Below, piece after piece: positions 6,298 to 13,795 of a stretch of 38,894 nucleotides of DNA; the stretch's first letter is position 1, and the number at the start of each line of letters is the position of its first letter. The stretch is from Clostridia bacterium (lineage in GTDB: Bacteria; Bacillota; Clostridia; Oscillospirales; CAG-272): positions 1 through 38,894 of the forward strand of contig JAFULC010000021.1 of NCBI GenBank assembly GCA_017483305.1. The letters are read 5' to 3'. The position numbers and the translations under genes are program-made. Under the pieces are notes generated by a model. The model had not been told where the DNA came from and ran no database searches. It saw only the letters and a list, made by a program, of their open reading frames with translations.

Positions 6298-8360
6298 GAC
6301 TTTTTGCGTTTTTCGACCAATGAGTTAAGCAGGTAATTGGCGCCAACCTGTCCTGCCTTGCCCTGATTGTAGATGTGGGATTCCAACACCTCGCCGATCT
6401 TGATTTCAAACTCGTCCGCGCGGGCGAAAAGATCCTCGGCAATATCACGGGCTTGCGAAAGCTTGTCCTTGTCTACCGAAACGCCTACAACGTCGCGCAG
6501 AGTGATCTCGGTGGGGATGCAGTTTATCTTTTCCCAGTTGGGATTCATACATTTGATCTTGGTGTTTACAAAGATTGCGGGGCGACGGGTCGCGAAGCAA
6601 TATTCGAGTGCGATGCCTGACCAGTCTGTGATCAGCAGGTCGGCGGAATATACCGATTTGTTTGCGGTGAAGTCGAGCTCGAAGGTCAGGCCCTCTCCGA
6701 CGAGGTGGTCATACTTTTCGGTTATGGCTTGCATTCTCGCGCTATAACGCTTGACGTACTCGGGGTGGGGGCGGACGGTGAGGTGATATTCGTCGCAGTA
6801 CAGATTTTCGATCAGTGCATCTATGCAGGAATCGAGGAGGTTGTCATCCTGCCACGAGGGAGCTATCAAGATCTCCTTGCGCGGTCCTGCGACGTGAGCT
6901 GCACGCTCCGCCTTGCCTGCCTCGATCAGCTTATCTGCCAAGGGATAGCCGAATTCAACAAGCTTTTTTGCCGGAAGCTTGTAGACCTCTTCGGTTGCGC
7001 GGATCTCGCGGATCGCGTGCGGTCCTACGCAGAATATCGTATCGAAGGCATCAAGCGCGCCCTCGCGGAAGCCCATGTGTATGCTCATCATATCGTGAGG
7101 GATATAGACGTATTCTATATCCTTTTTCATTATCGAGCGCTTGATGTAATATTTGTCAAGGTCGGGGGTGGTCATTACGATGATATCTGCCTCTGCCTTC
7201 ATCATCAGGGGAATCATTTTCTTGAGTCCGATATAGTAGGGCTTGATACGGGGCTGCTGCTCGGCAAGAGTAAAGATAGCATCGTTGGGATCGTTGGTGA
7301 TATAGTGGATTACGATGTTGGAGCGAGCAAGAAGCTCGTTGATAACTGCTTCGAAATACTTATAAAATCCGCTCTTTTCGGAATAGATGACGAGGTGCTT
7401 GTTGACTACGGAGAAGAATCTCTTGTAGTCCTTTTTCTCTCTTGCACGGTTTTCGCGGTAGTTCGGGTCCTTGCCCTTGCCGTGCTCGAGTGCCTCGATA
7501 TCCGCAAGTGCCTTACGGCTACGCTCAAGCGCGTCGTAATCAACGTATTTCTTGGGGTTGATCACCGCGTTGAGAATATACATCTGAATGATCGAGAAGA
7601 TATTGCTTGCAACCCAATACCACGCGATGCCTGCGGGCACGCCGATGCCGAGGTAGAGCGAGATTCCGACTGACAGGATCGTCATGCCGTGCTGATTGAG
7701 CTTGCTCTGCTCGTGCTGGAGCACGTTCGAGAGATTCTGTGTGAAGCACATCAGCCAGGAGGAAAGTCCCGCGATGATGGGCATAAGCACGTAGATACCC
7801 CAAACCTCAGAGGGAACTGTGGAGAGGTTGAAGCCAAGAAAATCTCCGTCGAAGGATTGGATCAGGGGGCTTACGGAGTTTTTTACTCCGTCAAGTGCGC
7901 CTCCTTTAATAGCTTCGATCAGCTCGAGCTGATAGGAGGAGCTCGCCGTGTCGATGCCGCAAAGCTCTGCAAGCTCTGCGACGTGGGCGGGGTCGATTGC
8001 AAAAAGATAATCCAGAGGATGATAGATGATCTGAACCACGCCGAGAAGAAGCACGATTTGCGCCACGAGCGGAATAAGCGAGAGCATCGGGCGATATTTG
8101 TGCTTTTTGAAGAGCTTGGACTGCTCCTCTGCGATAGTGTCCATATCGCCGTAGTGGTTTGCCTTAAGAAAGTTGATCTCGGGCTGGATTTTTACCATCT
8201 GGATTGAATTTTTGTGTATCCAGACCGAGAGGGGCAGCAGGACGAGCTTGGTTGCCAGAGTAAAGAGGATGATCGCCCAGCCGTAGTTGCCGACCAGCAT
8301 CCAGCACCACTTCATCAGATACCCGAGGGGGATGCAGATATAATATAAAATAAGATCCAT
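6294..8360 (-). CDS. YidC/Oxa1 insertase - CDP-glycerol glycerophosphotransferase fusion
   Basis: The protein has 688 residues. Residues 1-270 are a YidC/Oxa1 membrane-insertase domain: a first helix, the block TKLVLLPLSVWIHKNS, KIQPEINFLK, a cytoplasmic helical hairpin and three more helices. The groove arginine normal for the family appears to be Lys38. A charged linker (270-320) leads to a TagF-like domain (321-688) with PSWQDDN at 501-507, RPHPEY at 530-535 and DWSGIALEY at 579-587, the conserved glycerophosphotransferase motifs. TagF enzymes transfer glycerol phosphate from CDP-glycerol to a growing teichoic acid. The fusion would tether this enzyme to the membrane. GGAG before the ATG belongs to repeat copy A. 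Confidence 0.88.
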   Translation of the reverse strand: MDLILYYICIPLGYLMKWCWMLVGNYGWAIILFTLATKLVLLPLSVWIHKNSIQMVKIQPEINFLKANHYGDMDTIAEEQSKLFKKHKYRPMLSLIPLVAQIVLLLGVVQIIYHPLDYLFAIDPAHVAELAELCGIDTASSSYQLELIEAIKGGALDGVKNSVSPLIQSFDGDFLGFNLSTVPSEVWGIYVLMPIIAGLSSWLMCFTQNLSNVLQHEQSKLNQHGMTILSVGISLYLGIGVPAGIAWYWVASNIFSIIQMYILNAVINPKKYVDYDALERSRKALADIEALEHGKGKDPNYRENRAREKKDYKRFFSVVNKHLVIYSEKSGFYKYFEAVINELLARSNIVIHYITNDPNDAIFTLAEQQPRIKPYYIGLKKMIPLMMKAEADIIVMTTPDLDKYYIKRSIMKKDIEYVYIPHDMMSIHMGFREGALDAFDTIFCVGPHAIREIRATEEVYKLPAKKLVEFGYPLADKLIEAGKAERAAHVAGPRKEILIAPSWQDDNLLDSCIDALIENLYCDEYHLTVRPHPEYVKRYSARMQAITEKYDHLVGEGLTFELDFTANKSVYSADLLITDWSGIALEYCFATRRPAIFVNTKIKCMNPNWEKINCIPTEITLRDVVGVSVDKDKLSQARDIAEDLFARADEFEIKIGEVLESHIYNQGKAGQVGANYLLNSLVEKRKKS

Positions 8361-8535
8361 TTAAGTCTCCATTCCGCCGCAGACGGAAATTTCCAAAGCT
8401 CACTTAATTCGCTTCGGGGAACACCGTGGCGGCACAAACAGTAATCGATGAATTTTGCCGTCAAGGCAAAATTCGCGCGTGAAAAAGTATACCTTACTAT
8501 CAAATGGGAGCAACTTTCACGCAATGCTCCTTTTG
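8361..8535 (-). repeat. Dispersed 5'-leader element, copy A (longest copy)
   Basis: This fills the gap between the sulfatase gene and the YidC-fusion gene. In the minus sense it contains GCGTGAAAGT (8522-8513) and its partner TTTTTCACGC (about 8488-8478), a ten-base hairpin GAATTTTGCC/GGCAAAATTC (8450-8474) with a five-base loop, the linker CATCGATTACTGTTTGTG, GCCGCC, an insertion of about 45 bases absent from other copies, then GCGGCGGAATGGAGA just before the ATG. The insertion falls inside the loop of the last hairpin, leaving its arms intact. Confidence 0.8.
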
Positions 8536-10359
8536 TCAGTCGTAAATGTTCTTTTGCAGGTCGATTATGCGGAGCAGCTTCCAGTTTTCAAGCTCCAGAC
8601 CCGAGCCTGCGACCTCGTAGATGGCGTCCTTGTAGATTCCGTTGGGATAGTAGCCCTCAAGTATCTGGAAGTGATAGGGACGGGTGCGCTCCTCGTCCTC
8701 GGGAACGTCGAAGATGTTTATGCCGTAGTCCGAGGCTTTATCGGAGCCTGCGGCGGTGAGGACGGTTGCGAATATGTCTCCCGATCCTATCTGCGCCTTG
8801 GATTCCTTGATCTCGCCCTCGGACACTCCTGCGGGCTTTGCAAGCAGACCCGTGATATGAGGCTTATATGGTCCCTCGTGGTCCGAGCCGATGTCACAGT
8901 GGTCGCCGAGAATTATGATGGTTGAATCCTCGTACACGCCGAGTCTCTTCATTTCATTTATATATGCAGATATGATCTTGAAGCTTTGCTTCATACCGAC
9001 GTTGCTATCGCTCTTTTCTTCTGGCGTTGCGAGGTTAAAATCGGGGCCGTACTTGTTGGGTGTGTGGCATCCTGCAATATGGATGTATGACACGCCGTTT
9101 TTAGAATTGCGGAGCGTGAACGGACCGTTGGTAAGCTCGGTGTAAACATCCTTCATGTCGGTGCGGAAGAGCGCCGCGGGGGAGTCATAGTTTACGTATT
9201 TATCGTAGGTCGTTGTACTGATGTCGCCGAGAGTGTCTCTCATAAGGAAGGGCAGGTAACGGTAGAGCGAAACGCGTGCCATATCCCACGAAAGCGAGGA
9301 GCGGTTGATTATCTCGTAGCTTACGTTGCCTGAGGTGTTCGAGACGAAGTCTCTCATGTGCGTGGCGTTCACATAGCCGTAATAGGAGTCGGTGTAGACG
9401 TTGATGTCAAAGCCCAGCTCCTTGAGCTCTGCCAGGTAGGGAGAGCTGCTGTATGCGGTCTTAAAATATTCCTCTCGGGGCATCGAGAAGTCGGTTGCGA
9501 CGCCCGTTACGATATGCGGTACGCCGGGGTAGGTTCTCGGGTAGAGTGTTATATAGTCGCCGAAATGGGTGAAGCCGTCGAGGTCGTCAAAGATCTCGGG
9601 GCACTCTGCCATTGCCTTGTCGTAGTAGGTATAGTCGAAGCGGTCGACTATGAAGATGACGATGTTTTTGTCGGTGGCGAGGGTGTCGAGATTCTTTACG
9701 GTCAGCACCTCGTTGTCTATATCCGTGTCACCCATATATCCCGTTTTTTCATGGGAGTATACGTCCGTGGTCAGAGAAATGACGAGGAAGGAGATCAGGG
9801 TCATACCGACCAGCGCAACAACGCCGACGGTTGCGATCTGACGGATGAGATCCTTGAATTTATCGAGCAGGAGCATTGCGACTACACAGCCCGCGACCAC
9901 TAAAATCCAGATGATGATATTTACTATGGACTTGGTGGTTGAAATTGCCTCGCCAACGCCGTCGCCTGCAAGCGAGCCTGCGCCGAGACTGAGGTAGTTG
10001 CCCTGAAGAAAGAACATCAGCGACAGACCGAAGAAGAGTCCGAAGCATATATTGAAGGCTCTGCCGCGCAGAAGCATAAGGATACCGAAGACCACGCCTG
10101 CGAGTATCAGCGCCATCGCGCCGCACAAAAGCCAGAAATCCCAGAGGACGAATTTAAATTCGCTCATATTGTTTCCGTAGATCTCGAATGGACCGAAGAA
10201 AAAGAGGGTGATCGGTGCGAAAAGTGCGAGCAGTAGGCTCGGGAGCAGCTTTTCTTTAAAAGTGTAGCCATTGTAGGTCTTTTTCTGTGGCATGCTGTTG
10301 CTCGACTTTGCTTTGGCTGTTGATTTGCCGTAGCTTGACTTCTTTTTGGATTTGCTCAT
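8536..10359 (-). CDS. LTA-synthase-like membrane sulfatase-fold phosphotransferase
   Basis: The protein has 607 residues. A basic Lys/Ser-rich N-terminus (1-30) precedes about five membrane helices (roughly 37-58, 72-97, 101-120, 145-165, 172-198). The extracytoplasmic alkaline phosphatase/sulfatase-fold domain starts near 230: FIVDRFD (236-242), YPRTYPG with Thr276 as the likely nucleophile, GCHTP around His432 and LGDHCD with Asp486/His487 as metal ligands. This arrangement is that of lipoteichoic-acid synthase and phosphoethanolamine transferase relatives. It probably adds or polymerises a polyol-phosphate group on the outer face of the membrane. The gene precedes the YidC-glycerophosphotransferase fusion on the same strand. 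Confidence 0.82.
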   Translation of the reverse strand: MSKSKKKSSYGKSTAKAKSSNSMPQKKTYNGYTFKEKLLPSLLLALFAPITLFFFGPFEIYGNNMSEFKFVLWDFWLLCGAMALILAGVVFGILMLLRGRAFNICFGLFFGLSLMFFLQGNYLSLGAGSLAGDGVGEAISTTKSIVNIIIWILVVAGCVVAMLLLDKFKDLIRQIATVGVVALVGMTLISFLVISLTTDVYSHEKTGYMGDTDIDNEVLTVKNLDTLATDKNIVIFIVDRFDYTYYDKAMAECPEIFDDLDGFTHFGDYITLYPRTYPGVPHIVTGVATDFSMPREEYFKTAYSSSPYLAELKELGFDINVYTDSYYGYVNATHMRDFVSNTSGNVSYEIINRSSLSWDMARVSLYRYLPFLMRDTLGDISTTTYDKYVNYDSPAALFRTDMKDVYTELTNGPFTLRNSKNGVSYIHIAGCHTPNKYGPDFNLATPEEKSDSNVGMKQSFKIISAYINEMKRLGVYEDSTIIILGDHCDIGSDHEGPYKPHITGLLAKPAGVSEGEIKESKAQIGSGDIFATVLTAAGSDKASDYGINIFDVPEDEERTRPYHFQILEGYYPNGIYKDAIYEVAGSGLELENWKLLRIIDLQKNIYD

Positions 10360-10410
10360 AATATATCTCCGTTTTGAATAATAAGTAAGTTTATTTTTAA
10401 TATATTCTAT

Positions 10411-10439
10411 ATTCTAACACACTTTTATACGTTTTTCAA
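10411..10439 (-). promoter_or_regulatory. Promoter of the sulfatase gene
   Basis: On the minus strand, TTGAAA (10439-10434), a 17-base spacer and TAGAAT (10416-10411) lie about 50 bases before the ATG, which has CGGAG at a normal distance. Confidence 0.65.
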
Positions 10440-10490
10440 GGGAATTGTGTAAAACAATTGCTCTTTTATTCTTTTTGTTTGATTTTATCA

Positions 10491-10519
10491 TTGATTTTGT
10501 ATGGATGAGGTGGTATAAT
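10491..10519 (+). promoter_or_regulatory. Promoter of the 10558 gene
   Basis: TTGATT at 10491-10496, a 17-base spacer and consensus TATAAT at 10514-10519 precede the ATG at 10558 by 38 bases. With the sulfatase promoter it forms a divergent promoter region. Confidence 0.75.
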
Positions 10520-10557
10520 TAACTCGGACAGGTGTTTTTTTAGCGCGGAGGTAGAAT

Positions 10558-11457
10558 ATGGACGAGAGAATTGCGGCGGCACTTGATGAGGCGTTTGCTT
10601 CTAACGAAAGGGGAGAAATCAGAAATCTGCTCTTTACGGGCGCAAGTCTTGAATTTCGGTTTGGGGCGCGCTTTTCGGTGCGAGAATGGGCGCAGAGCCA
10701 TAATTTTAACCTTGTTGAGATAGATGAGAGGCGGGAATTTTGGATCCAGAAGATTCAGAACAGGGAGCTTTTTGATCGCCTGAGTCAGCCGAACACGGTG
10801 CTTGTTGTTAAAAATTACGCCTCGGTGAAGTGGGTGGGCGAGAATACGCCGCGAGAATTTATCCGCGAGCTTGCACTGAAGCGTCACTACGGCTGCGGAA
10901 ACGATTTCGTGCCGTCGGATGAGCTGCCCAATCTCAAGCTTGTGGTTGCGATAAACGATCGGTTCGATATGCATTGGGGCAGGTATGAAAGCGACACATT
11001 TGCGGTCGTATACGAGGACGAGAGCAGAAAGATCTGGGTTGATACGACGCGGAGGTCAAAGGTGGCGGGATTTCATCCTGTGTTGTCGGCTATGAACCGG
11101 GGACTTTTTTCGGTCTCTGCCGACAGGCGTACTATTATTGTGCCGTTTGCTTATATTATCAAAAGGCATGCACTTTTTGATCCTTCGCAGGTCGAGCTTG
11201 CCGCCGAGGTCGTGCACAGGCATTTTGAGGAAAACATCCCCGAGTTTTGCGAGGAGGTCGAGTGCTTGATCTTCAAGCCGTCGAAGCGGTGGAAGGAGAG
11301 CCTTGTTGTGCTTGATGCGAGGCGATTGCAGGCGGTGTTTCCTAATTTGAAGACGGTTTGGCATCCGGAGAATTTTGAGGTGAGCGGCGCAGATTCGGAG
11401 ATTTGTGTCAAGAGCTTTTGTGAGCTCGAGGAGCTTGAGCTTGCATCTGTTTTTTGA
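10558..11457 (+). CDS. Unrecognised protein with weak AAA-ATPase-like outline
   Basis: The protein has 299 residues and is soluble, with no signal peptide. I do not recognise a family with confidence. The order of elements recalls an AAA module: LLFTGASLEFRFGARFSVREWA where a P-loop would stand, VLVVKNYAS where Walker B would stand, and LKLVVAINDRFDMHW like the sensor-1 strand (compare VVAATN). However, the GxxGxGKT motif and acidic Walker B residue are absent, so ATP hydrolysis is unlikely if the relationship is real. The C-terminal 120 residues are mixed alpha/beta with no known motif. GGAGG lies about eight bases before the ATG and the gene has its own promoter. The neighbouring repeat begins one base after its stop codon. 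Confidence 0.6.
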   Translation: MDERIAAALDEAFASNERGEIRNLLFTGASLEFRFGARFSVREWAQSHNFNLVEIDERREFWIQKIQNRELFDRLSQPNTVLVVKNYASVKWVGENTPREFIRELALKRHYGCGNDFVPSDELPNLKLVVAINDRFDMHWGRYESDTFAVVYEDESRKIWVDTTRRSKVAGFHPVLSAMNRGLFSVSADRRTIIVPFAYIIKRHALFDPSQVELAAEVVHRHFEENIPEFCEEVECLIFKPSKRWKESLVVLDARRLQAVFPNLKTVWHPENFEVSGADSEICVKSFCELEELELASVF

Positions 11458-11816
11458 TGGCGACCCATCCGGCGAAGATTCGCGCAGCGAAGCTCGATTA
11501 GTGAGAGAAGCGAATGCAGGAATCTAAACGATCAATTCAAATCCACAAGCGGATTTGAATTGTTGGGGTTCGCTTCGGCCTGATAAGTAAGCAATAAAAA
11601 ACAGGAGCAACCAAAGCTGCTCCTGTTATTTATTGGTGACCCATCCGGCGACGTTTTGCGGAGCAAAACTCGATCAGTGAGCTGCCATGGCGGCGAACGT
11701 ATGAATCTGAACGTTCAATTCAAATCCACAAGCGGATTTGAATTGTTGGGGTTCGCCTCGGCCTGATAAGTAAGCAATAAAAAACAGGAGCAACCAAAGT
11801 TGCTCCTGTTATTTAT
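11458..11816. repeat. Two tandem copies of a structured unit carrying the 3' end of tRNA-Glu
   Basis: The units are 176 bases (11458-11633) and 183 bases (11634-11816), and the intact tRNA follows. Each starts with TGGYGACCCATCCGG, identical or nearly so to the 3' end of the tRNA gene (complement). Each then has a short hairpin that keeps pairing although its bases differ (TTCGC/GCGAA in unit 1, TTTTGC/GCAAAA in unit 2), a perfect 12-base palindrome CAATTCAAATCC/GGATTTGAATTG (11533-11562 and 11716-11745), and an AACAGGAGCA/TGCTCCTGTT terminator-like hairpin (11600-11627 and 11783-11810). The region has no plausible coding frame. Confidence 0.85.
11777..11810 (-). terminator. Terminator of tRNA-Glu
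   Basis: On the minus strand, a 12-base perfect stem AACAGGAGCAAC/GTTGCTCCTGTT with a four-base loop is followed by a T-rich run. It lies six bases after the CCA end of the tRNA. A copy with one loop-side change is present in the neighbouring repeat unit at 11600-11627. Confidence 0.85.
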
Positions 11817-11891
11817 TGGTGACCCATCCGGGAATCGAACCCGAGTTTCCAGCGTGAGAGGCTAGCGTCTTAACCGCTTGACCAATGGGCC
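11817..11891 (-). tRNA. tRNA-Glu (anticodon CTC)
   Basis: The 75-base gene folds into a full cloverleaf on the minus strand: acceptor GGCCCAT paired with ATGGGTC, D-arm with AAGCGGTTAA, anticodon stem CTAGC/GCTGG with loop CTCTCAC (anticodon CTC, reads GAG), T-arm TCGGG-TTCGATT-CCCGG and encoded CCA. The first bases, GGCCCATTGGTCAAGCGGTT, are typical of bacterial tRNA-Glu. It is flanked by its own promoter and terminator. Confidence 0.95.
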
Positions 11892-11910
11892 GTATCTTGA
11901 CGACTTGACT

Positions 11911-11939
11911 ATTATAGCACACTTTTTAAAAAAAAGCAA
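11911..11939 (-). promoter_or_regulatory. Promoter of tRNA-Glu
   Basis: On the minus strand, TTGCTT (11939-11934), a 17-base spacer and consensus TATAAT (11916-11911) lie about 20 bases before the mature tRNA 5' end. The -35 box lies within the downstream arm of the phosphopantetheinyl transferase terminator. Confidence 0.7.
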
Positions 11940-12006
11940 GAGGTTTTTGAAAAAAAGTTTAAAAATTTTTTTATTTGGTCGCAATTTGCGAAAAAACCTC
12001 TTGCTT
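11934..12006 (-). terminator. Wide-loop terminator after the PPTase gene
   Basis: A perfect 15-base inverted repeat, AAGCAAGAGGTTTTT at 11934-11948 and its complement at 11992-12006, encloses an A/T-rich 43-base loop. On the minus strand the second arm runs into a T-tract (11926-11935). The first arm begins at the stop codon of the phosphopantetheinyl transferase gene. Confidence 0.65.
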
Positions 12007-12662
12007 CAGGCTTGGCAATCGAAGAAAATTGTCGAAAAATCCCTTGATGTACAAAGGGTTACGGGGACATTGGCGAATTTGAAGCGGTGGACTGTTGTAT
12101 TCTTCTCGAATTCAACGCTTTTGCCGTCTTGACCCGAATTTCGCTTGTTTTTGAGAAATGCAGACAGATTTTCGCCGAAAAATTTTGCTTCGGCTTCGTT
12201 TTCGCTCCAGATCCAAGCGAAGCTTTGTGGATCGTTTTCTACGGATTGGATATCATTCTGCGAGAAAAAGCGTTCGGCGATCTTTTTTGCGCGGTCCCTG
12301 TCGGGCAGGGCTGCCTCGATATCTACTCCGACCTCCTCTAAGTCCGAAAGTGCGCAGGCAACCATGCCTTGCGAGTGCGCGATGTTGAATTTCAGATTTG
12401 AGTCGACGAAATACGGCTTTCCGCATTCGCCGCGAGCAAGCACGAGCGTTGAGGGGTCGATTTTTACGGGCAATTGTGCTATCATATCACACAGAATACT
12501 CAAGGCATAGAGACTCTCGCGCGCCGAGAGCGGATTTGTTTTGCTCTCAAGCGCGCTGATATAGCCGTTATTCGCATTGTTTGGTAGCTTGGCTCTGACG
12601 AGTCTTGCAAGGCTATCCTTGTCTGCTTCGTCGGGCAGCCTCGCGCAACGGAGCAGTATCAT
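12006..12662 (-). CDS. Sfp-type 4'-phosphopantetheinyl transferase
   Basis: The protein has 218 residues. Core motifs of the Sfp/AcpS superfamily are present in order: GKPYF (about 86-90), FNIAHSQGMVACAL, GVDIE with the Mg-binding Asp and Glu, and WSENEAEAKFFG near 155, the equivalent of the usual W-x-x-KE-A-x-x-K with Asn replacing the Lys before the key Glu. It would move phosphopantetheine from CoA to a Ser of an acyl or peptidyl carrier protein. No carrier-protein gene is visible here, so the target may be the housekeeping ACP. The ATG overlaps the hprK stop by four bases (ATGA). The product is cytoplasmic. Confidence 0.82.
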   Translation of the reverse strand: MILLRCARLPDEADKDSLARLVRAKLPNNANNGYISALESKTNPLSARESLYALSILCDMIAQLPVKIDPSTLVLARGECGKPYFVDSNLKFNIAHSQGMVACALSDLEEVGVDIEAALPDRDRAKKIAERFFSQNDIQSVENDPQSFAWIWSENEAEAKFFGENLSAFLKNKRNSGQDGKSVEFEKNTTVHRFKFANVPVTLCTSRDFSTIFFDCQA

Positions 12663-13594
12663 CCGAATACTCCCATCTGCTCCATAAGTCTCTTGTTGAA
12701 TTCCTCGGCGGTATTATATCCCATGCGCTTCTGGCGGTTGTTCATCGCCGCGATCTCAAGGATGATGGCAAGGTTTCGACCGGGCTGTACGGGGATGGTC
12801 AGCGAGGAGACCTGATTGCCAAGTATGTCTATCTTCTCGTCATCAAGTCCGAGTCTGTCGTACATCTTACCCTTTACCCAAGGCTCGAGGTTGATAACAA
12901 GGTCGATCTTCTCGGTCTCCTTGACCGCGCCCATACCGAAAAGACGGCAGACGTCGACGATGCCGATGCCGCGAAGCTCGATATAGTGGCGGATGATCTC
13001 GGGCGCAGAGCCTACAAGGGTTTTGTGCGATACTCGTTTGATCTCGACCGCGTCGTCCGCGATAAGTCTGTGACCGCGCTTGACAAGCTCGATCGCCGTC
13101 TCGCTTTTTCCGACTCCGCTATCGCCGAGGATGAGCAGACCCTCGCCGTAGACCTCGACTAAAACTCCGTGACGTGTGACACGGGGGGCGAGGTGGGTAT
13201 TCAGCGAGCTGATCAGCGCCGCCATAAAGGGGCTGGTGGTCTCCTTGGTTCTGAGCACGGGGGTGCCGTTTTTCTGCGCACAATCCTTGAGCTCGTCAAA
13301 CACCTCGAGCTCTGAGGTGAAGATGACTGCTTTGGGTGTTGCATCGATATAGTCGCTTATTTTTTTGGCTCTCTCCTCGGGATCGAGGCGTTGGAGATAG
13401 CGGTGCTCGGCGTATCCGATAATGCTGAGTCTGTTCTTGTCAAATATTTCGTAAAAGCCCGAAAGGGCAAGGCCCGGGCGGTTGACCTCGGGGGTGTCTA
13501 TCAATATTTCGTCAAAGTTTTCGGGTGTTATGACCTTTTCAAGACTGAATTCGGTTACAAGCTTGGAAAGGGGAATAGTGTATTCGGCGCTCAT
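12659..13594 (-). CDS. hprK: HPr kinase/phosphorylase
   Basis: The protein has 311 residues, the normal length for HprK. An N-terminal regulatory domain (1-130) is followed by the catalytic domain with RHGVLVEVYG, the P-loop GDSGVGKS at 157-164, and the family signature ELRGIGIVDVCRLFG. HprK phosphorylates and dephosphorylates Ser46 of HPr to control carbon catabolite repression in Bacillota. GGAGG sits seven bases before the ATG. It is coupled to the downstream phosphopantetheinyl transferase gene by an ATGA overlap; in many Bacillota the usual partner is lgt instead. Confidence 0.95.
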   Translation of the reverse strand: MSAEYTIPLSKLVTEFSLEKVITPENFDEILIDTPEVNRPGLALSGFYEIFDKNRLSIIGYAEHRYLQRLDPEERAKKISDYIDATPKAVIFTSELEVFDELKDCAQKNGTPVLRTKETTSPFMAALISSLNTHLAPRVTRHGVLVEVYGEGLLILGDSGVGKSETAIELVKRGHRLIADDAVEIKRVSHKTLVGSAPEIIRHYIELRGIGIVDVCRLFGMGAVKETEKIDLVINLEPWVKGKMYDRLGLDDEKIDILGNQVSSLTIPVQPGRNLAIILEIAAMNNRQKRMGYNTAEEFNKRLMEQMGVFG

Positions 13595-13795
13595 TTCGGG
13601 ACCTCCATTTTATAAACTACAAGATAAGTATAACACAAAAATCCGATTTTGGAAAGTCTTTTTTTGAAATATCATCAAAAAAAGTCAAGCAATTCATAAA
13701 ACATTCACAATGATATTGTATAATAAAGTATTATAATGGGTTATTGTACCGTTCTTTGACCTGATTTGAAGATTTTATCGATTTCGGAGATTTTT

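Noticed and set aside
11458-11816. Possible CRISPR array or tRNA pseudogenes
   Set aside because: There are only two units, each about 180 bases and with no spacers, and only 15 bases of tRNA sequence recur, so neither an array nor a second tRNA is present.
13700-13745. A promoter for the PrsA-like gene at TATAAT 13719-13724 or 13732-13737
   Set aside because: Both -10 boxes are good, but no -35 box lies at 16-18 bases, so the promoter could not be placed securely.
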